Positions 24,337-33,083 of a stretch of DNA of 34,658 nt are shown piece by piece. The position numbers and the translations under genes were made by a program. Every line of letters begins with the position of its first letter. The first letter of the stretch is position 1. This stretch comes from Acetobacteraceae bacterium. GTDB taxonomy: Bacteria > Pseudomonadota > Alphaproteobacteria > Acetobacterales > Acetobacteraceae. The DNA lies in the NCBI GenBank assembly GCA_019241425.1, contig JAFAXA010000036.1, forward strand, positions 1 to 34,658, in the 5' to 3' direction. The notes below the pieces were generated by a model. The model saw only the letters and a list, made by a program, of their open reading frames with translations. It was not told the DNA's origin and did no database searches.

Positions 24337-25785
24337 TCACGAGGGGCCGGGCGCGACGAAGGTGAAGCTCTGAGGGCCGCCTGAATACTCGTTCAGGGTT
24401 GCGCCTCCCACGGCGGTCCCGTCGATGGTCGCCCCGGTGACATAGAGGTTGCGGTCGGTTTGCGCGGTGCCGCCGTAAGCATCGTTCAGAAAATTGACGG
24501 TGACGGTGTGGCTGCCGGCCGCGAAGCTTCCGCGCACATTGAACAACTGCGACTGGCCGCCCGCGTGTGAGGCGGTGGCGGTCTGCACGCCGCCGATCTG
24601 CGTTCCGTCGACCGCCACCGTGAACTGCGCATCGCCCTGCCACCCATCCTCGGACACTTGCAAACCCAGCGTGTCGGGTCCGCTGCCGATCGTCACCGGA
24701 GCGGGACCGCCGGATCCGACGAAGCTGAAGCTTTGCGGGCCGCCGGAATATTCGTTGAGGTTCGCGCCGGGAACCGCGGTCCCGTCGATGGTGGCGCCCG
24801 TCACGTACAGGTTGCGGTCGGTTTGCGGCGTGCCGCCATAGGCGTCGTTCAGAAAGTTGACGGAAACGGTGTGGCTGCCGCTGCCGAAAGTTCCAAGCAC
24901 GTCGAATGTCTGGGACTGGCCGGCCGCATGGGATGCGGTGGCGGTCTGCACGCCGCCGATCTGCGTTCCGTCGACCGAGACGGTGAATTGCGCATCGCCC
25001 TGCCAGGCATCTTCCGACACTTGCAACGCCAGCGTGTCGGGTCCGCTGCCGATCGTCACCGGAGCCGAACCGCCCGACGCCGTGAAGCTAAAGCTTTGCG
25101 GGCCGCCCGAATACTCGGTGAGGTTCGCGCCCGGTATTGTGGTCCCGTCGATGGCGGCGCCGGTGACGTAGAGGTTGCGATCGGTTTGCGGCGTGCCGCC
25201 ATACGCGTTGTTGACGAAATCGACGGTGACGGTGTGGGTGCCGGCGGCGAAGCTCCCGAGCACGTTGAATGTCTGAGATTGGCCGGCCGCGTGCGACGCG
25301 GTGGCGGTCTGCACGCCGCCGATTTGCGTCCCGTCCACCGCGACCGTGAACTGGGCATCGCCCTGCCAGGCATCCTCCGACACTTGCAGCGCCAGCGTGT
25401 CGGGTCCGCTGCCGATGGTTACCGGCGCCGAACCGCCGGAGGCAGTGAAGGTGAAGCTTTGCGGGCCGCCCGAATACTCGGTGAGGGTCGCGCCCGGAAC
25501 CGTGGTTCCGTCGATGGTGGCGCCCGTCACATAAAGGTTTCGGTCGGTCTGCGGCGTGCCGCCATAGGCGTTGTTGACGAAATCGACCGTGACGGTGTGC
25601 GTGCCGGCGGCAAAATTTCCGAGCACGTTGAAGGTCTGGGACTGCCCGGCCGCATGGGAGGCGGTGGCGGTCTGCACGCCGCCGATCTGCGTCCCGTCGA
25701 CCGCGACCGTGAACTGGGCATCTCCTTGCCAAGCATCTTCCGACACTTGCAGCGCCAGCGTGTCGGGTCCGCTGCCGATCGTCAC
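24337..25785 (-). repeat. Four tandem 363-bp repeats encoding the CBM60-like domains
   Basis: The shared anchor CCGCTGCCGAT recurs at 24680, 25043, 25406 and 25769, exactly 363 bp (121 codons) apart. Units: 25785-25423, 25422-25060, 25059-24697 and 24696-24337 (the last ends in the stop). The copies are very close at DNA level, so they arose by recent duplication or are homogenised, and the tract could change copy number. Confidence 0.95.
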
Positions 25786-27888
25786 CGGCTGTGGCTGTGA
25801 CGAACCGCCTGACACCGTCTGGGGCACATTGGCGGCGAGATTGTAGCTGTTCCCCTCGATGATTGCGGTCACGTTGCCATCCGCCTCGACACTCGTGATG
25901 ACGCCGCCGCTGATCTGCAGAACGAAATTGACGGGACTGCTGAAGGTGACGTCGGGCGTGCCGCTTCCGGAGAGAGCGATCGAACTGCCGTAGCCGCCTG
26001 CGGAGGTTCGTCCGGCGTAGAGCGTGCCGTTGACCCATCCGAGCGCGGAGCTGAAGCCGTTGGACGTCAACTGGAAACCGGAAAGAACGCTGGATGCCTG
26101 CGGGTCGCCGCTGGCGGACGGATAGACGAAGGTGTCGTTCTCGCTACCGCTACTCGTCGCGCGCACCGGCGTGAGATCGCCGTAGGTCGACTGGACGGGC
26201 GTTTCGGCCGTGAGCGTTGAACCGGCATTGAGGGCGAGGAAGTTCTCGGCGTCGGTCGCGCCGGGATAGGACGTGGACGCGATGCGGTTTCCGATCGCTT
26301 GCGTGAGCGTTGTCGCGCCGTCGTAACGCAGCAACGGCAGTGTCATTCCGAAGGCGTCGGAGCTGTTGCTCTCCGTCGTCTGCGACAGCACGCCGTCCGG
26401 CGTGACGGTCAGCTTCTCGGTAAACACCGGCCCCGAACCGCTGGTCGGCGACCACACCACGGTCAGCTTCGTCAGCACCGGCGTTGCCAGTTGGGTCGTC
26501 ACCGTGCCGGTGTAGTTGCCCGGCTGCTCGGAGAGCCGGGTCCAGTTGCCGTTGACGAGCCAGGTTGGGGCGAAACTGACACCCTGGCCCGTACTGTCGT
26601 CGTAGATGCCGTCGGATGGCCCGAGGCGTGTGTCCCATCCTGTCCTGCCGATGCGGTCGATGCCGAGCGCGTTCCAGGTCTGTCCATAGGTCGCGTAGGC
26701 GCGCCCCGTTGTCTCGATCTCCAGGGCAGTGCCGCCGGCATTGGCGAAGGTCGCGTCGAAGAAGCCCGGCGTCGTGTAGACGTAGCCGCCGATCTCGGTC
26801 GTGGTCGGCGCTTCCGCAACGTTGCTGGCCTGCAGTGCCTCATAGCTGTCGGCCGTGCTCGCCATGACGTTGGCGTTGTATCCTGCCACATGGCTCGCCG
26901 TCTGATAGCCGACGCGCTCACTCGCCGGGTATTGGTTCTTGGTGACCGAGAAGCTGCCGTCGCTGAGCTGCCATCGCGACATTTGTTGGAACGTGAGATC
27001 GGCGGCGCGTTGATACCGCGCGGCAAGATCGGGGTTCGAGCCGGCGTCCAGCTTGGCGAGCGTTTGATCGATCGCCTGATACCCAGCATCCACCCAGACA
27101 TGGTCGTCGGTGCGGCCACCCGCCGGTACCTGGCCGGACGGGTCGAGCATCAGCAGGCTGTTCTGGCTACCCTGCGTGACCAAGGCTGCCATCGTGCCGG
27201 CACTCGCGCCGTCGTAGCCGTTCGCAATGAGATCGGCCAGGTTCCCGCGACCGACCGCCTCGACTGACAACGAGCCGGGCGCATCCGTCGAGGGATCCTC
27301 ATACAGGCCCTCGGTCCCAGCGTTGATGTTGTATTGCTGGTAGGTGTTCCAAAGCTGCTCGATTTCCGAAACGGCCGTCCCATGGCTGACGAGGCCGGCC
27401 TGGTATTGCAGCCAGGCGCCGTCCATCGCGTAGGTCGACCAATTATCGTAGGCTTCGGATGAGGTGTAGTGAAAGCCGGTCAGGTTTCCGGCCCATTGCG
27501 TCAACTGGGATTGGGAAACGAGGCCGCTGTTGCGAAAGATCATGTAGGCCTTGATGAGAGCGGGTAGCTCAAATTCCGGCCCGTTCTGCGAATCCGTCGT
27601 CGATGATGCGTAATCGGCGACCGAATAGTTCATCGCCCGAATTGCTTGACTGAGATAGGTCGTGTCCCCGGTCGACGCCAAGAGCGCCCCGGAATAAGCG
27701 AAGGCTGCAGACGCTCTCGTCGAAATGCTCCCGTCCACCGGGTCCGGGAAAGCGCCACTCGAGGTTTCGAACGACGAAAAGAACCGCAGCTCGCCTCTGA
27801 TACGATTCAGGAGGTCCGCGGCGGTGACGCCTGACGGCGACCAGGGACGCGCGGTGAGATGAAAATCGGTATTCCCTACGGCCGGCAT
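24337..27888 (-). CDS. Large carbohydrate-binding protein with four C-terminal CBM60-like repeats
   Basis: A 1183-residue protein with a strong ribosome-binding site (GGAGAAGC) before its ATG. Residues 1-~400 look helical, with repeated aromatic/Gly motifs (SFETSSGAFPDP, SAAFAYSGALLAS, YEDPSTDAPGSLSVEAVGRGNL, DHVWVDAGYQ) reminiscent of an alpha/alpha toroid enzyme or lyase fold. Residues about 400-680 are beta-rich. From residue 702 four repeats of 121 residues follow, each with GSGPDTLxLQVSED, WQGDAQFTVxVDGTQIGGVQT, TVxxxFxNxAYGG and QTDRNLYVTGA, the pattern of CBM60-like Ca-dependent carbohydrate-binding domains. No Sec signal peptide is visible, although the content is clearly extracellular in type, so type I or another signal-less export, or C-terminal targeting, must be considered. 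No RTX nonapeptides are seen. A polysaccharide-acting enzyme or adhesin is likely; catalytic residues are not identified. Confidence 0.72.
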   Translation of the reverse strand: MPAVGNTDFHLTARPWSPSGVTAADLLNRIRGELRFFSSFETSSGAFPDPVDGSISTRASAAFAYSGALLASTGDTTYLSQAIRAMNYSVADYASSTTDSQNGPEFELPALIKAYMIFRNSGLVSQSQLTQWAGNLTGFHYTSSEAYDNWSTYAMDGAWLQYQAGLVSHGTAVSEIEQLWNTYQQYNINAGTEGLYEDPSTDAPGSLSVEAVGRGNLADLIANGYDGASAGTMAALVTQGSQNSLLMLDPSGQVPAGGRTDDHVWVDAGYQAIDQTLAKLDAGSNPDLAARYQRAADLTFQQMSRWQLSDGSFSVTKNQYPASERVGYQTASHVAGYNANVMASTADSYEALQASNVAEAPTTTEIGGYVYTTPGFFDATFANAGGTALEIETTGRAYATYGQTWNALGIDRIGRTGWDTRLGPSDGIYDDSTGQGVSFAPTWLVNGNWTRLSEQPGNYTGTVTTQLATPVLTKLTVVWSPTSGSGPVFTEKLTVTPDGVLSQTTESNSSDAFGMTLPLLRYDGATTLTQAIGNRIASTSYPGATDAENFLALNAGSTLTAETPVQSTYGDLTPVRATSSGSENDTFVYPSASGDPQASSVLSGFQLTSNGFSSALGWVNGTLYAGRTSAGGYGSSIALSGSGTPDVTFSSPVNFVLQISGGVITSVEADGNVTAIIEGNSYNLAANVPQTVSGGSSQPQPVTIGSGPDTLALQVSEDAWQGDAQFTVAVDGTQIGGVQTATASHAAGQSQTFNVLGNFAAGTHTVTVDFVNNAYGGTPQTDRNLYVTGATIDGTTVPGATLTEYSGGPQSFTFTASGGSAPVTIGSGPDTLALQVSEDAWQGDAQFTVAVDGTQIGGVQTATASHAAGQSQTFNVLGSFAAGTHTVTVDFVNNAYGGTPQTDRNLYVTGAAIDGTTIPGANLTEYSGGPQSFSFTASGGSAPVTIGSGPDTLALQVSEDAWQGDAQFTVSVDGTQIGGVQTATASHAAGQSQTFDVLGTFGSGSHTVSVNFLNDAYGGTPQTDRNLYVTGATIDGTAVPGANLNEYSGGPQSFSFVGSGGPAPVTIGSGPDTLGLQVSEDGWQGDAQFTVAVDGTQIGGVQTATASHAGGQSQLFNVRGSFAAGSHTVTVNFLNDAYGGTAQTDRNLYVTGATIDGTAVGGATLNEYSGGPQSFTFVAPGPS

Positions 27889-28512
27889 CGTTGCTTCTCC
27901 GGAAACGAGGTGCTTTCATCGCTGGACGTAACGACCGCTTCCGGCATCCATCGGTCACATCGCGCATGCGATGAGATCGGGTCGCCTTCCGAGATCTACG
28001 TTGAGCAAAAGCTTGAGAACGGGCGAGGAGGGTCGGAACGGGCTAGAGGGCGTGACGTTACCTAACCGTTAAGTAGTATACTCAATGGTATTCCGCAACC
28101 ATTCTTCTGACCCGGACCGGCTGTTCTTCGGTCGAATCGTCCCCAATGGAACCGATTTTGATCGACCAGAGGGGTCGAAACCAATGAAAGCCAATGAGGC
28201 TTCGAGGCTCGTCACCCTCCCAGCCTCCGACTTGTTTGATACGGAGGTCGCCTCGGCCCAACGATGGCCCCCGGACATGACCAATGCGAGCCGGGGAGGC
28301 CACGCGTTCAGAGCCGTTGTCATTATTCTGCAAAGGAACGTGCGGGCCGGGCGAGGATCTCGCCGCAGACTTCAACCGGCCATTGCTGGCGGAACCCGGT
28401 GCCTAAATAAACTTTCTGTCATATTCTGTGACTTGCGATCCCGTGTTGCTTTACAAGCGCTTTTGCGTCCCAAGCTTTCGTCGCACCCTGCGAATCTGGG
28501 CGTCGGAAAATC
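27889..28512. promoter_or_regulatory. 624-bp AT-richer divergent region upstream of the CBM and GtrB genes
   Basis: No convincing gene. It separates the CBM-repeat gene (minus) from the GtrB-type gene (plus) and is visibly less GC-rich than its surroundings. TATACT at 28077-28082 is a good -10-like box, but only a weak GTGACG lies upstream at 19-bp spacing. An open frame at 28085-28558 overlaps the next gene and has mixed, unstructured composition. A small RNA or long 5' leader is possible. Confidence 0.35.
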
Positions 28513-29631
28513 ATGGTCGCATCCAGGAAGCCGTCACGTCGTAACGCCCGTGAACTGACCATGCATGATGCCGGCCCTTTTATGCGTAGGCCCGAGCTGT
28601 CTGTCGTCGTGCCGTGCCACAACGAAGCGGAGGGCATATACGAATTCCATCGCCGCCTCACTGAGGTGATGGAGGGGATAGCGCTCCCTTGGGAGGTCAT
28701 CTACGTCAACGACGGCAGCACCGATCGTACTCTGGACCGCTTATCGGAGCTTCGTGACCGCCACGATCTCGTCGGGTACCTGAATCTATCCCGCAATTTC
28801 GGCAAAGAGATTGCCCTGACAGCCGGCCTCGATCACGTGCATGGGAACGCCGTCGTCGTGATCGATGCCGATCTTCAGGACCCTCCGGAGATAATTCCGA
28901 AATTGGTGGCCGGATGGAGGGAGGGCTTTGACGTCGTTTACGCGCAGCGCTCGACGCGGCTCGGTGAGACGTGGTTGAAGAGGGCGACTGCGAACGCCTT
29001 CTACCAGTTGATGCAACGCATCGGCGGTGAAGTCTCCCTTCCGGCAAACACCGGAGACTTTCGGCTCCTGAGTCGCCGCGCGGTTGACGCGCTCCTGGAT
29101 CTTCGCGAGAAGCACCGGTTCATGAAGGGCCTGTTTGCTTGGATCGGTTATCCAAGCAAGGCCGTTCCCTATGATCGAGCACCGCGGCATGCAGGCTCGA
29201 CGAGTTGGAACTACTGGCAGCTATGGAATCTTGCGGTCGAAGGCGTGACAGGTTTCACCGTCGCCCCATTGAAGGTTGCCACGTATCTCGGTTTGCTGGT
29301 GGCGACCTCGGCTATTGTCTACGCGGCGGTGGTCATCTTCCGCACCGTGATGTTTGGTAGCAGCGTGCCGGGTTATCCGAGTCTGATGGTGGTGATTCTG
29401 TTCCTGGGTGGAACACAGCTGATCACCTTGGGCGTGTTGGGCGAATATCTCGGTCGGGTTTTCAACGAAGCGAAGCAGAGGCCGTTGTATTTGGTCGAGG
29501 AGTTCGTGGCCCCGACACCATTGGACGCTGAAAGCTCGTACGAGCTTCCGCCGCGTGTCAGAGCCGAGGCTGGTGCGTCGGGCCGCGCACGGACGGGATC
29601 GGACAGCAGCATCCCGCAAACGACTCCCTAG
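28513..29631 (+). CDS. GtrB/ArnC-type polyprenyl-phosphate glycosyltransferase (GT2)
   Basis: The 372-residue protein makes a polyprenyl-phosphate-linked sugar at the cytoplasmic face of the inner membrane. The GT2 catalytic core shows ELSVVVPCHNEAEGI, VNDGSTDRT, NLSRNFGKEIALTAGLDH, the metal motif DADLQDPPE, and NTGDFRLLSRRAVDAL. The helix GSTSWNYWQLWNLAVEGVTGFTVAPLK leads into two C-terminal membrane helices (GLLVATSAIVYAAVVIF and LMVVILFLGGTQLITLGVLGEYLGRVF), the GtrB/DPMS layout. The N-terminal 25 residues are poorly conserved; starts at 28513, 28561 and 28582 are all possible and none has a strong ribosome-binding site. The two membrane paralogs directly downstream are probably co-transcribed and may use the sugar it makes. 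Confidence 0.9.
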   Translation: MVASRKPSRRNARELTMHDAGPFMRRPELSVVVPCHNEAEGIYEFHRRLTEVMEGIALPWEVIYVNDGSTDRTLDRLSELRDRHDLVGYLNLSRNFGKEIALTAGLDHVHGNAVVVIDADLQDPPEIIPKLVAGWREGFDVVYAQRSTRLGETWLKRATANAFYQLMQRIGGEVSLPANTGDFRLLSRRAVDALLDLREKHRFMKGLFAWIGYPSKAVPYDRAPRHAGSTSWNYWQLWNLAVEGVTGFTVAPLKVATYLGLLVATSAIVYAAVVIFRTVMFGSSVPGYPSLMVVILFLGGTQLITLGVLGEYLGRVFNEAKQRPLYLVEEFVAPTPLDAESSYELPPRVRAEAGASGRARTGSDSSIPQTTP

Positions 29632-29645
29632 AGGTCTTCTGCTTC

Positions 29646-31358
29646 GTGAGGACAGCGATCGGAAAACGCGTCGGTGTTTTCTGGACCGGCCGGTCTGACC
29701 TGCTCACGGGCTGGGCGATTGCCGGCATCACCGCGCTTCTCGGCATTCTCGTCGCCGTTGCGCAATACGGTGCTGGTGTTCGCGTCAACGGACCCGGCGC
29801 GGCTCATGACGGCGCGTTCGCGGTCTGGAGCTTCATCCAGTTTCGGGGCGACCTCGCCTTCGGGTACATCCCGCGTTGGTCGGTTGCAGGGTTCAATGGG
29901 TTGGGCTCTCCCCTGTTTTTCTTCTATCCTCCGGGGGCATTCTATGCCGCGGTCCTGACCGGGCTTTTGGCGCCCACCCTTTCGCCCGCCGACGTGGTTG
30001 CCGCAACCGAGATTCTCTTTCGCATTCTTGCCGTTTGCACCTTCTTCGCCTGGCTGCGGCGACGAACGTCGCCGGCGCAGGCATTGTTTGGCGGCGGCTT
30101 CTACGCCCTGATGCCGTGGATCGCGCTCTTCGATCCCCAGGTGCGGCTTGCCTTTGCGGAAACGGCCGGCATTGCCGTCTTGCCGCTGGCATTCCTGGCG
30201 GCGGATCTGGGCAAGGGGCGGCCGCTATGGCTCTTCTTCGGGACCGCACTGACAACGGGTCTGCTGACGCTGATGCATGTGCCGACCATGGTGGCCAATA
30301 GCGGTGTGCTTCTGACATATGCCGCGCTTGCCGAAAGGAGCGTCCGCGCGACGATTCGATCGACCCTGGCGGTGATCGCCGGTGTGGGCTTCGGCTTAGC
30401 AATGGCGGGCTACATGCTGGTGCCCGCCCTCGTGCTTCTGCCAAGCATCACGTCCGCAGCGTTCTGGGATGCAGAACATCGACCAGACGGTAACTACTTC
30501 CTGACGCTGGAGAGCCTTCGCTCCCAACTCGGGATACTGTCCGACATCTGCGTGCTCGCCCCCCTGCTTCTCGCGGTTCTCGTGGGCGCCAGAGGTCTGC
30601 GCGCCGGCCGTATTCCGGTCAATCTGGTCGGTTCGCTGAGCGTCGCGTGCTTTTTCCTTCTGCCGCTCTCTTCGCTGTTCTGGAACCATCTCCTTCCGTT
30701 GCGCATGGTGCAGTTTCCGGGACGTTTCATGCCGTCCGTCTCGCTGCTCGCGTCTTCCATCATCGCCCTATCTCTCCCCGGATGTCGCGCGGGAGTGCAG
30801 CGGCTTGTTATCGGTGTCGCCTGGGCGATGGGTGTTTTTGCGGTCGTTTTCGCAATGTATTACGGCGACGGCGCGAGCCCGGGCCGCAAGCGAACCGCTG
30901 ATGCGACAGTCCAGTGGCGTGCCAATGCGCCTGAATATGTGCCGGAAGCAGCCGCCTCGAAAGGATGGTTCGAGCGGATGCCGGACCCAGAAGCATTTCA
31001 GGAGCAACTCGAGAGGATGAGGTCGCCCTGTGTCTCGGGCGTGAGTGCGTTGGACGGCGCGACCGATGGACGGCAAACGTTCGACGTCAGCCATTGCAGC
31101 GGGCCGGTCGTGCTCCCGGTATTCTTCTTTCCGGGCTGGACGGCGCGGTCCGATGACGGCCAACGGCTCACCGTGCGCGCAGACGACAAGAGCGGTCTCG
31201 TGACCGTCGATCTGCCGTCGCAAGCCGAACGAATCACGCTCCGTCGATCGCCGACGCAGATCGAGTTGATTGGTTCATTGACAAGCCTTCTTTCCATTTC
31301 AATTCTGGCGGGCTTCGCTGTCGGAGTTCTCAGGCCGAAGCATGCGCATCCGGCTTGA
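29646..31358 (+). CDS. PTPS-related (GT-C-like) membrane protein, copy 1
   Basis: A 570-residue protein with about 10-12 membrane helices. HDGAFAVWSFIQFRGDLAFGYIPRW and GSPLFFFYPPGAFYA near residues 50-100 are the hallmark loop of the '6-pyruvoyl-tetrahydropterin synthase-related' family, a misleading name for polytopic proteins that look like lipid-linked-sugar transferases. The C-terminal periplasmic region carries APEYVPEAAASKGWF, SPC, and TFDVSHCSG..VLPVFFFPGW with two Cys that could form a disulfide. GTG start at 29646, 14 bp after the GtrB-type gene, with AGAGG upstream. It is a clear paralog of the next gene. The acid in the H-D-G loop is the likely catalytic or donor-binding residue, by analogy only. 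Confidence 0.75.
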   Translation: MRTAIGKRVGVFWTGRSDLLTGWAIAGITALLGILVAVAQYGAGVRVNGPGAAHDGAFAVWSFIQFRGDLAFGYIPRWSVAGFNGLGSPLFFFYPPGAFYAAVLTGLLAPTLSPADVVAATEILFRILAVCTFFAWLRRRTSPAQALFGGGFYALMPWIALFDPQVRLAFAETAGIAVLPLAFLAADLGKGRPLWLFFGTALTTGLLTLMHVPTMVANSGVLLTYAALAERSVRATIRSTLAVIAGVGFGLAMAGYMLVPALVLLPSITSAAFWDAEHRPDGNYFLTLESLRSQLGILSDICVLAPLLLAVLVGARGLRAGRIPVNLVGSLSVACFFLLPLSSLFWNHLLPLRMVQFPGRFMPSVSLLASSIIALSLPGCRAGVQRLVIGVAWAMGVFAVVFAMYYGDGASPGRKRTADATVQWRANAPEYVPEAAASKGWFERMPDPEAFQEQLERMRSPCVSGVSALDGATDGRQTFDVSHCSGPVVLPVFFFPGWTARSDDGQRLTVRADDKSGLVTVDLPSQAERITLRRSPTQIELIGSLTSLLSISILAGFAVGVLRPKHAHPA

Positions 31359-33039
31359 TGCCGCGGCCGGGCCGTTGCGTCGAGCCGGCTGGCCGGGCTT
31401 TCTCCTTTTCTGCTCTTTGGCACTGGCGATCCTGCAAGCGCTCGCCGGCATACCCTTGACCGGTTACCACGCCGCCCATGACGGCAAGTTTGCGCTGTGG
31501 ACGCTTGTGCAGTTCCAGGGTGAGCTGACTGCCGGAACGTTTCCGCCGCGCTGGTCCGTTCATGGCTTTGAGGGATTCGGCTCACCGATCTTCTTTTTCT
31601 ATCCGCCGGCAGCGTTCGCTGCGACCTCCTTGCTCGGAACGGTGTTGCCGAACGCCTCGGCGGCGGCACTCCTCGACCTTGGCCAGTTCGCCTTTCGGAT
31701 CGGCGCAACGGTAACATGCTTCTTCTGGTTGCGGACCTGGACCGACTTGCGATCGGCTCTGCTTGGCGCGGCGCTGTATGGACTGATGCCCTATACGGCG
31801 CTCATCAATCCCCAAATTCGGTTGGCCTATGCGGAGTGCGCCGCCGCGATGGTCATTCCGCTTTTCTTCGCGGCGATCGACGCGGCTTTGGGAGACGTCA
31901 GAAGAACCATCGTGTTTGTAGGGCCGGCGACTGCCTTGCTCGCGATCGTGCATCTCCCTTCAACGGTGCTGGCCGGCGGCTTGGGTGCGATCTATGCGGG
32001 ATTAGGCTATCGTCGCCTCGTGCTTGCTTTGCGCGGGAGCGCGCTCGCAGCCTCGGGCGTGGCGTTCGGTCTGGGCATGGCCGCCTATTTCGTCGTGCCG
32101 GCCGTGACCCTGCTGAATGACATCAGCCCCGCCGCTCTGACCGACATGGTTCGTTCGCCGGAGACGAATTTTCTGCTGATCGCAAATGAGTTTCGCACCG
32201 GGCATGGCGCGCTTCACGGGCTCTTGCTCGATCTCAGTCTCGTCATCCCGTTGGCTGCCTGCCTCGCGACGGCCCCGGCCGCACTCCGTGCGAACCCCCG
32301 GAGCCGGGCCATTGTCGGGACCTGCCTGATCGCCGCCGTGCTGACGCTGCCGGTGTCCGGATTCGTTTGGAGATACCTTCCCCCGCTTCGCATGGTGCAG
32401 TTTCCTTGGCGCGCGCTGCTCGTAGTGTCGCTGCTCGCATCAACATGCGTCGCAGTGGCGCTGCCTGTTCTCAAGACGGTCATCCGTCGCGTGATCTTAT
32501 GCTCCGCTGCGATACTTGCGGTCGGCAATTTCGCAATCGCGCTTCGCTTGAGCGACGGTTTCACATCGGCCGCCAGCAGGACGCAGCAGGTCCTGCAAGA
32601 GGGTGGCGGCGACGCGCCCGAATATCTCCCGGCCGACGCTGCCCGACAGGGATGGTTCGATGTTGCGCACCCCGGACCCGGCAATGTGACGCGCGCTGCC
32701 GCGTTCGTTTCCCCGTGCTTGCGGAAAGGCGGGGAGACCGCCAGCGCTGAAGAACTGACATTCGATGTTCACGACTGCTCCGGCAGACTTGTTCTGCCGC
32801 AGTTTTACTTTCCGGGTTGGGTGGCCGTGACCGGGACAGCAGCCCTGCCTGTCGCTCCCGACCCCCACAGCGGGTTGGCCTCCGCTATCCTGGGGGAAGG
32901 AAGCAGGACACTTCTTTTGCGCAGAAAGATGTTAGGGGCCGAAAAGCTAGGGGCGGCGATCAGCATTGTCTGCATCGTGCTGTGGGCCGCGCTTGCGTTC
33001 CAGATCGTGGGCCAACGCCAACGACAGCACCCCGGTTGA
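31342..33039 (+). CDS. PTPS-related (GT-C-like) membrane protein, copy 2
   Basis: The 565-residue product is a paralog of the preceding gene with the same architecture: HDGKFALWTLVQFQGELTAG..PPRWSV, GSPIFFFYPPAAFAA, about 10-12 helices, LPPLRMVQFPWRALL in the late helices, then the outer domain with APEYLPADAARQGWF, SPC, and TFDVHDCSG..VLPQFYFPGW. Its ATG lies inside the end of copy 1 (17-bp overlap), so the two are coupled and made together. The overlap and similarity suggest an old tandem duplication, possibly of a heterodimer or of two enzymes acting in succession. Function is inferred only from the GtrB-type neighbour. Confidence 0.75.
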   Translation: MRIRLDAAAGPLRRAGWPGFLLFCSLALAILQALAGIPLTGYHAAHDGKFALWTLVQFQGELTAGTFPPRWSVHGFEGFGSPIFFFYPPAAFAATSLLGTVLPNASAAALLDLGQFAFRIGATVTCFFWLRTWTDLRSALLGAALYGLMPYTALINPQIRLAYAECAAAMVIPLFFAAIDAALGDVRRTIVFVGPATALLAIVHLPSTVLAGGLGAIYAGLGYRRLVLALRGSALAASGVAFGLGMAAYFVVPAVTLLNDISPAALTDMVRSPETNFLLIANEFRTGHGALHGLLLDLSLVIPLAACLATAPAALRANPRSRAIVGTCLIAAVLTLPVSGFVWRYLPPLRMVQFPWRALLVVSLLASTCVAVALPVLKTVIRRVILCSAAILAVGNFAIALRLSDGFTSAASRTQQVLQEGGGDAPEYLPADAARQGWFDVAHPGPGNVTRAAAFVSPCLRKGGETASAEELTFDVHDCSGRLVLPQFYFPGWVAVTGTAALPVAPDPHSGLASAILGEGSRTLLLRRKMLGAEKLGAAISIVCIVLWAALAFQIVGQRQRQHPG

Positions 33040-33079
33040 GTAGCGCGGCCTCGGCATCATAGCCGCCTGCGCACTACTC
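33038..33079 (+). terminator. Weak inverted repeat after the second PTPS-related gene
   Basis: GAGTAG (33038-33043) pairs with CTACTC (33074-33079), with CGC/GCG able to extend the stem past a small bulge. It spans most of the 44-bp convergent gap to the VOC gene. No T tract, so only a possible terminator. Confidence 0.3.
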
Positions 33080-33083
33080 TCGT

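Noticed and set aside
24337-25785. CRISPR-like array
   Set aside because: The repeats are 363 bp, in frame, coding, and have no spacers.
24658-25800. 380-codon plus-strand frame opposite the CBM repeats
   Set aside because: It is the antisense of the repeats, so it is itself repetitive, but the minus-strand reading gives the recognised CBM60-like motifs.
28085-28558. Possible 157-residue protein upstream of the GtrB-type gene
   Set aside because: It overlaps the next gene, lacks structured composition, and has no clear ribosome-binding site.
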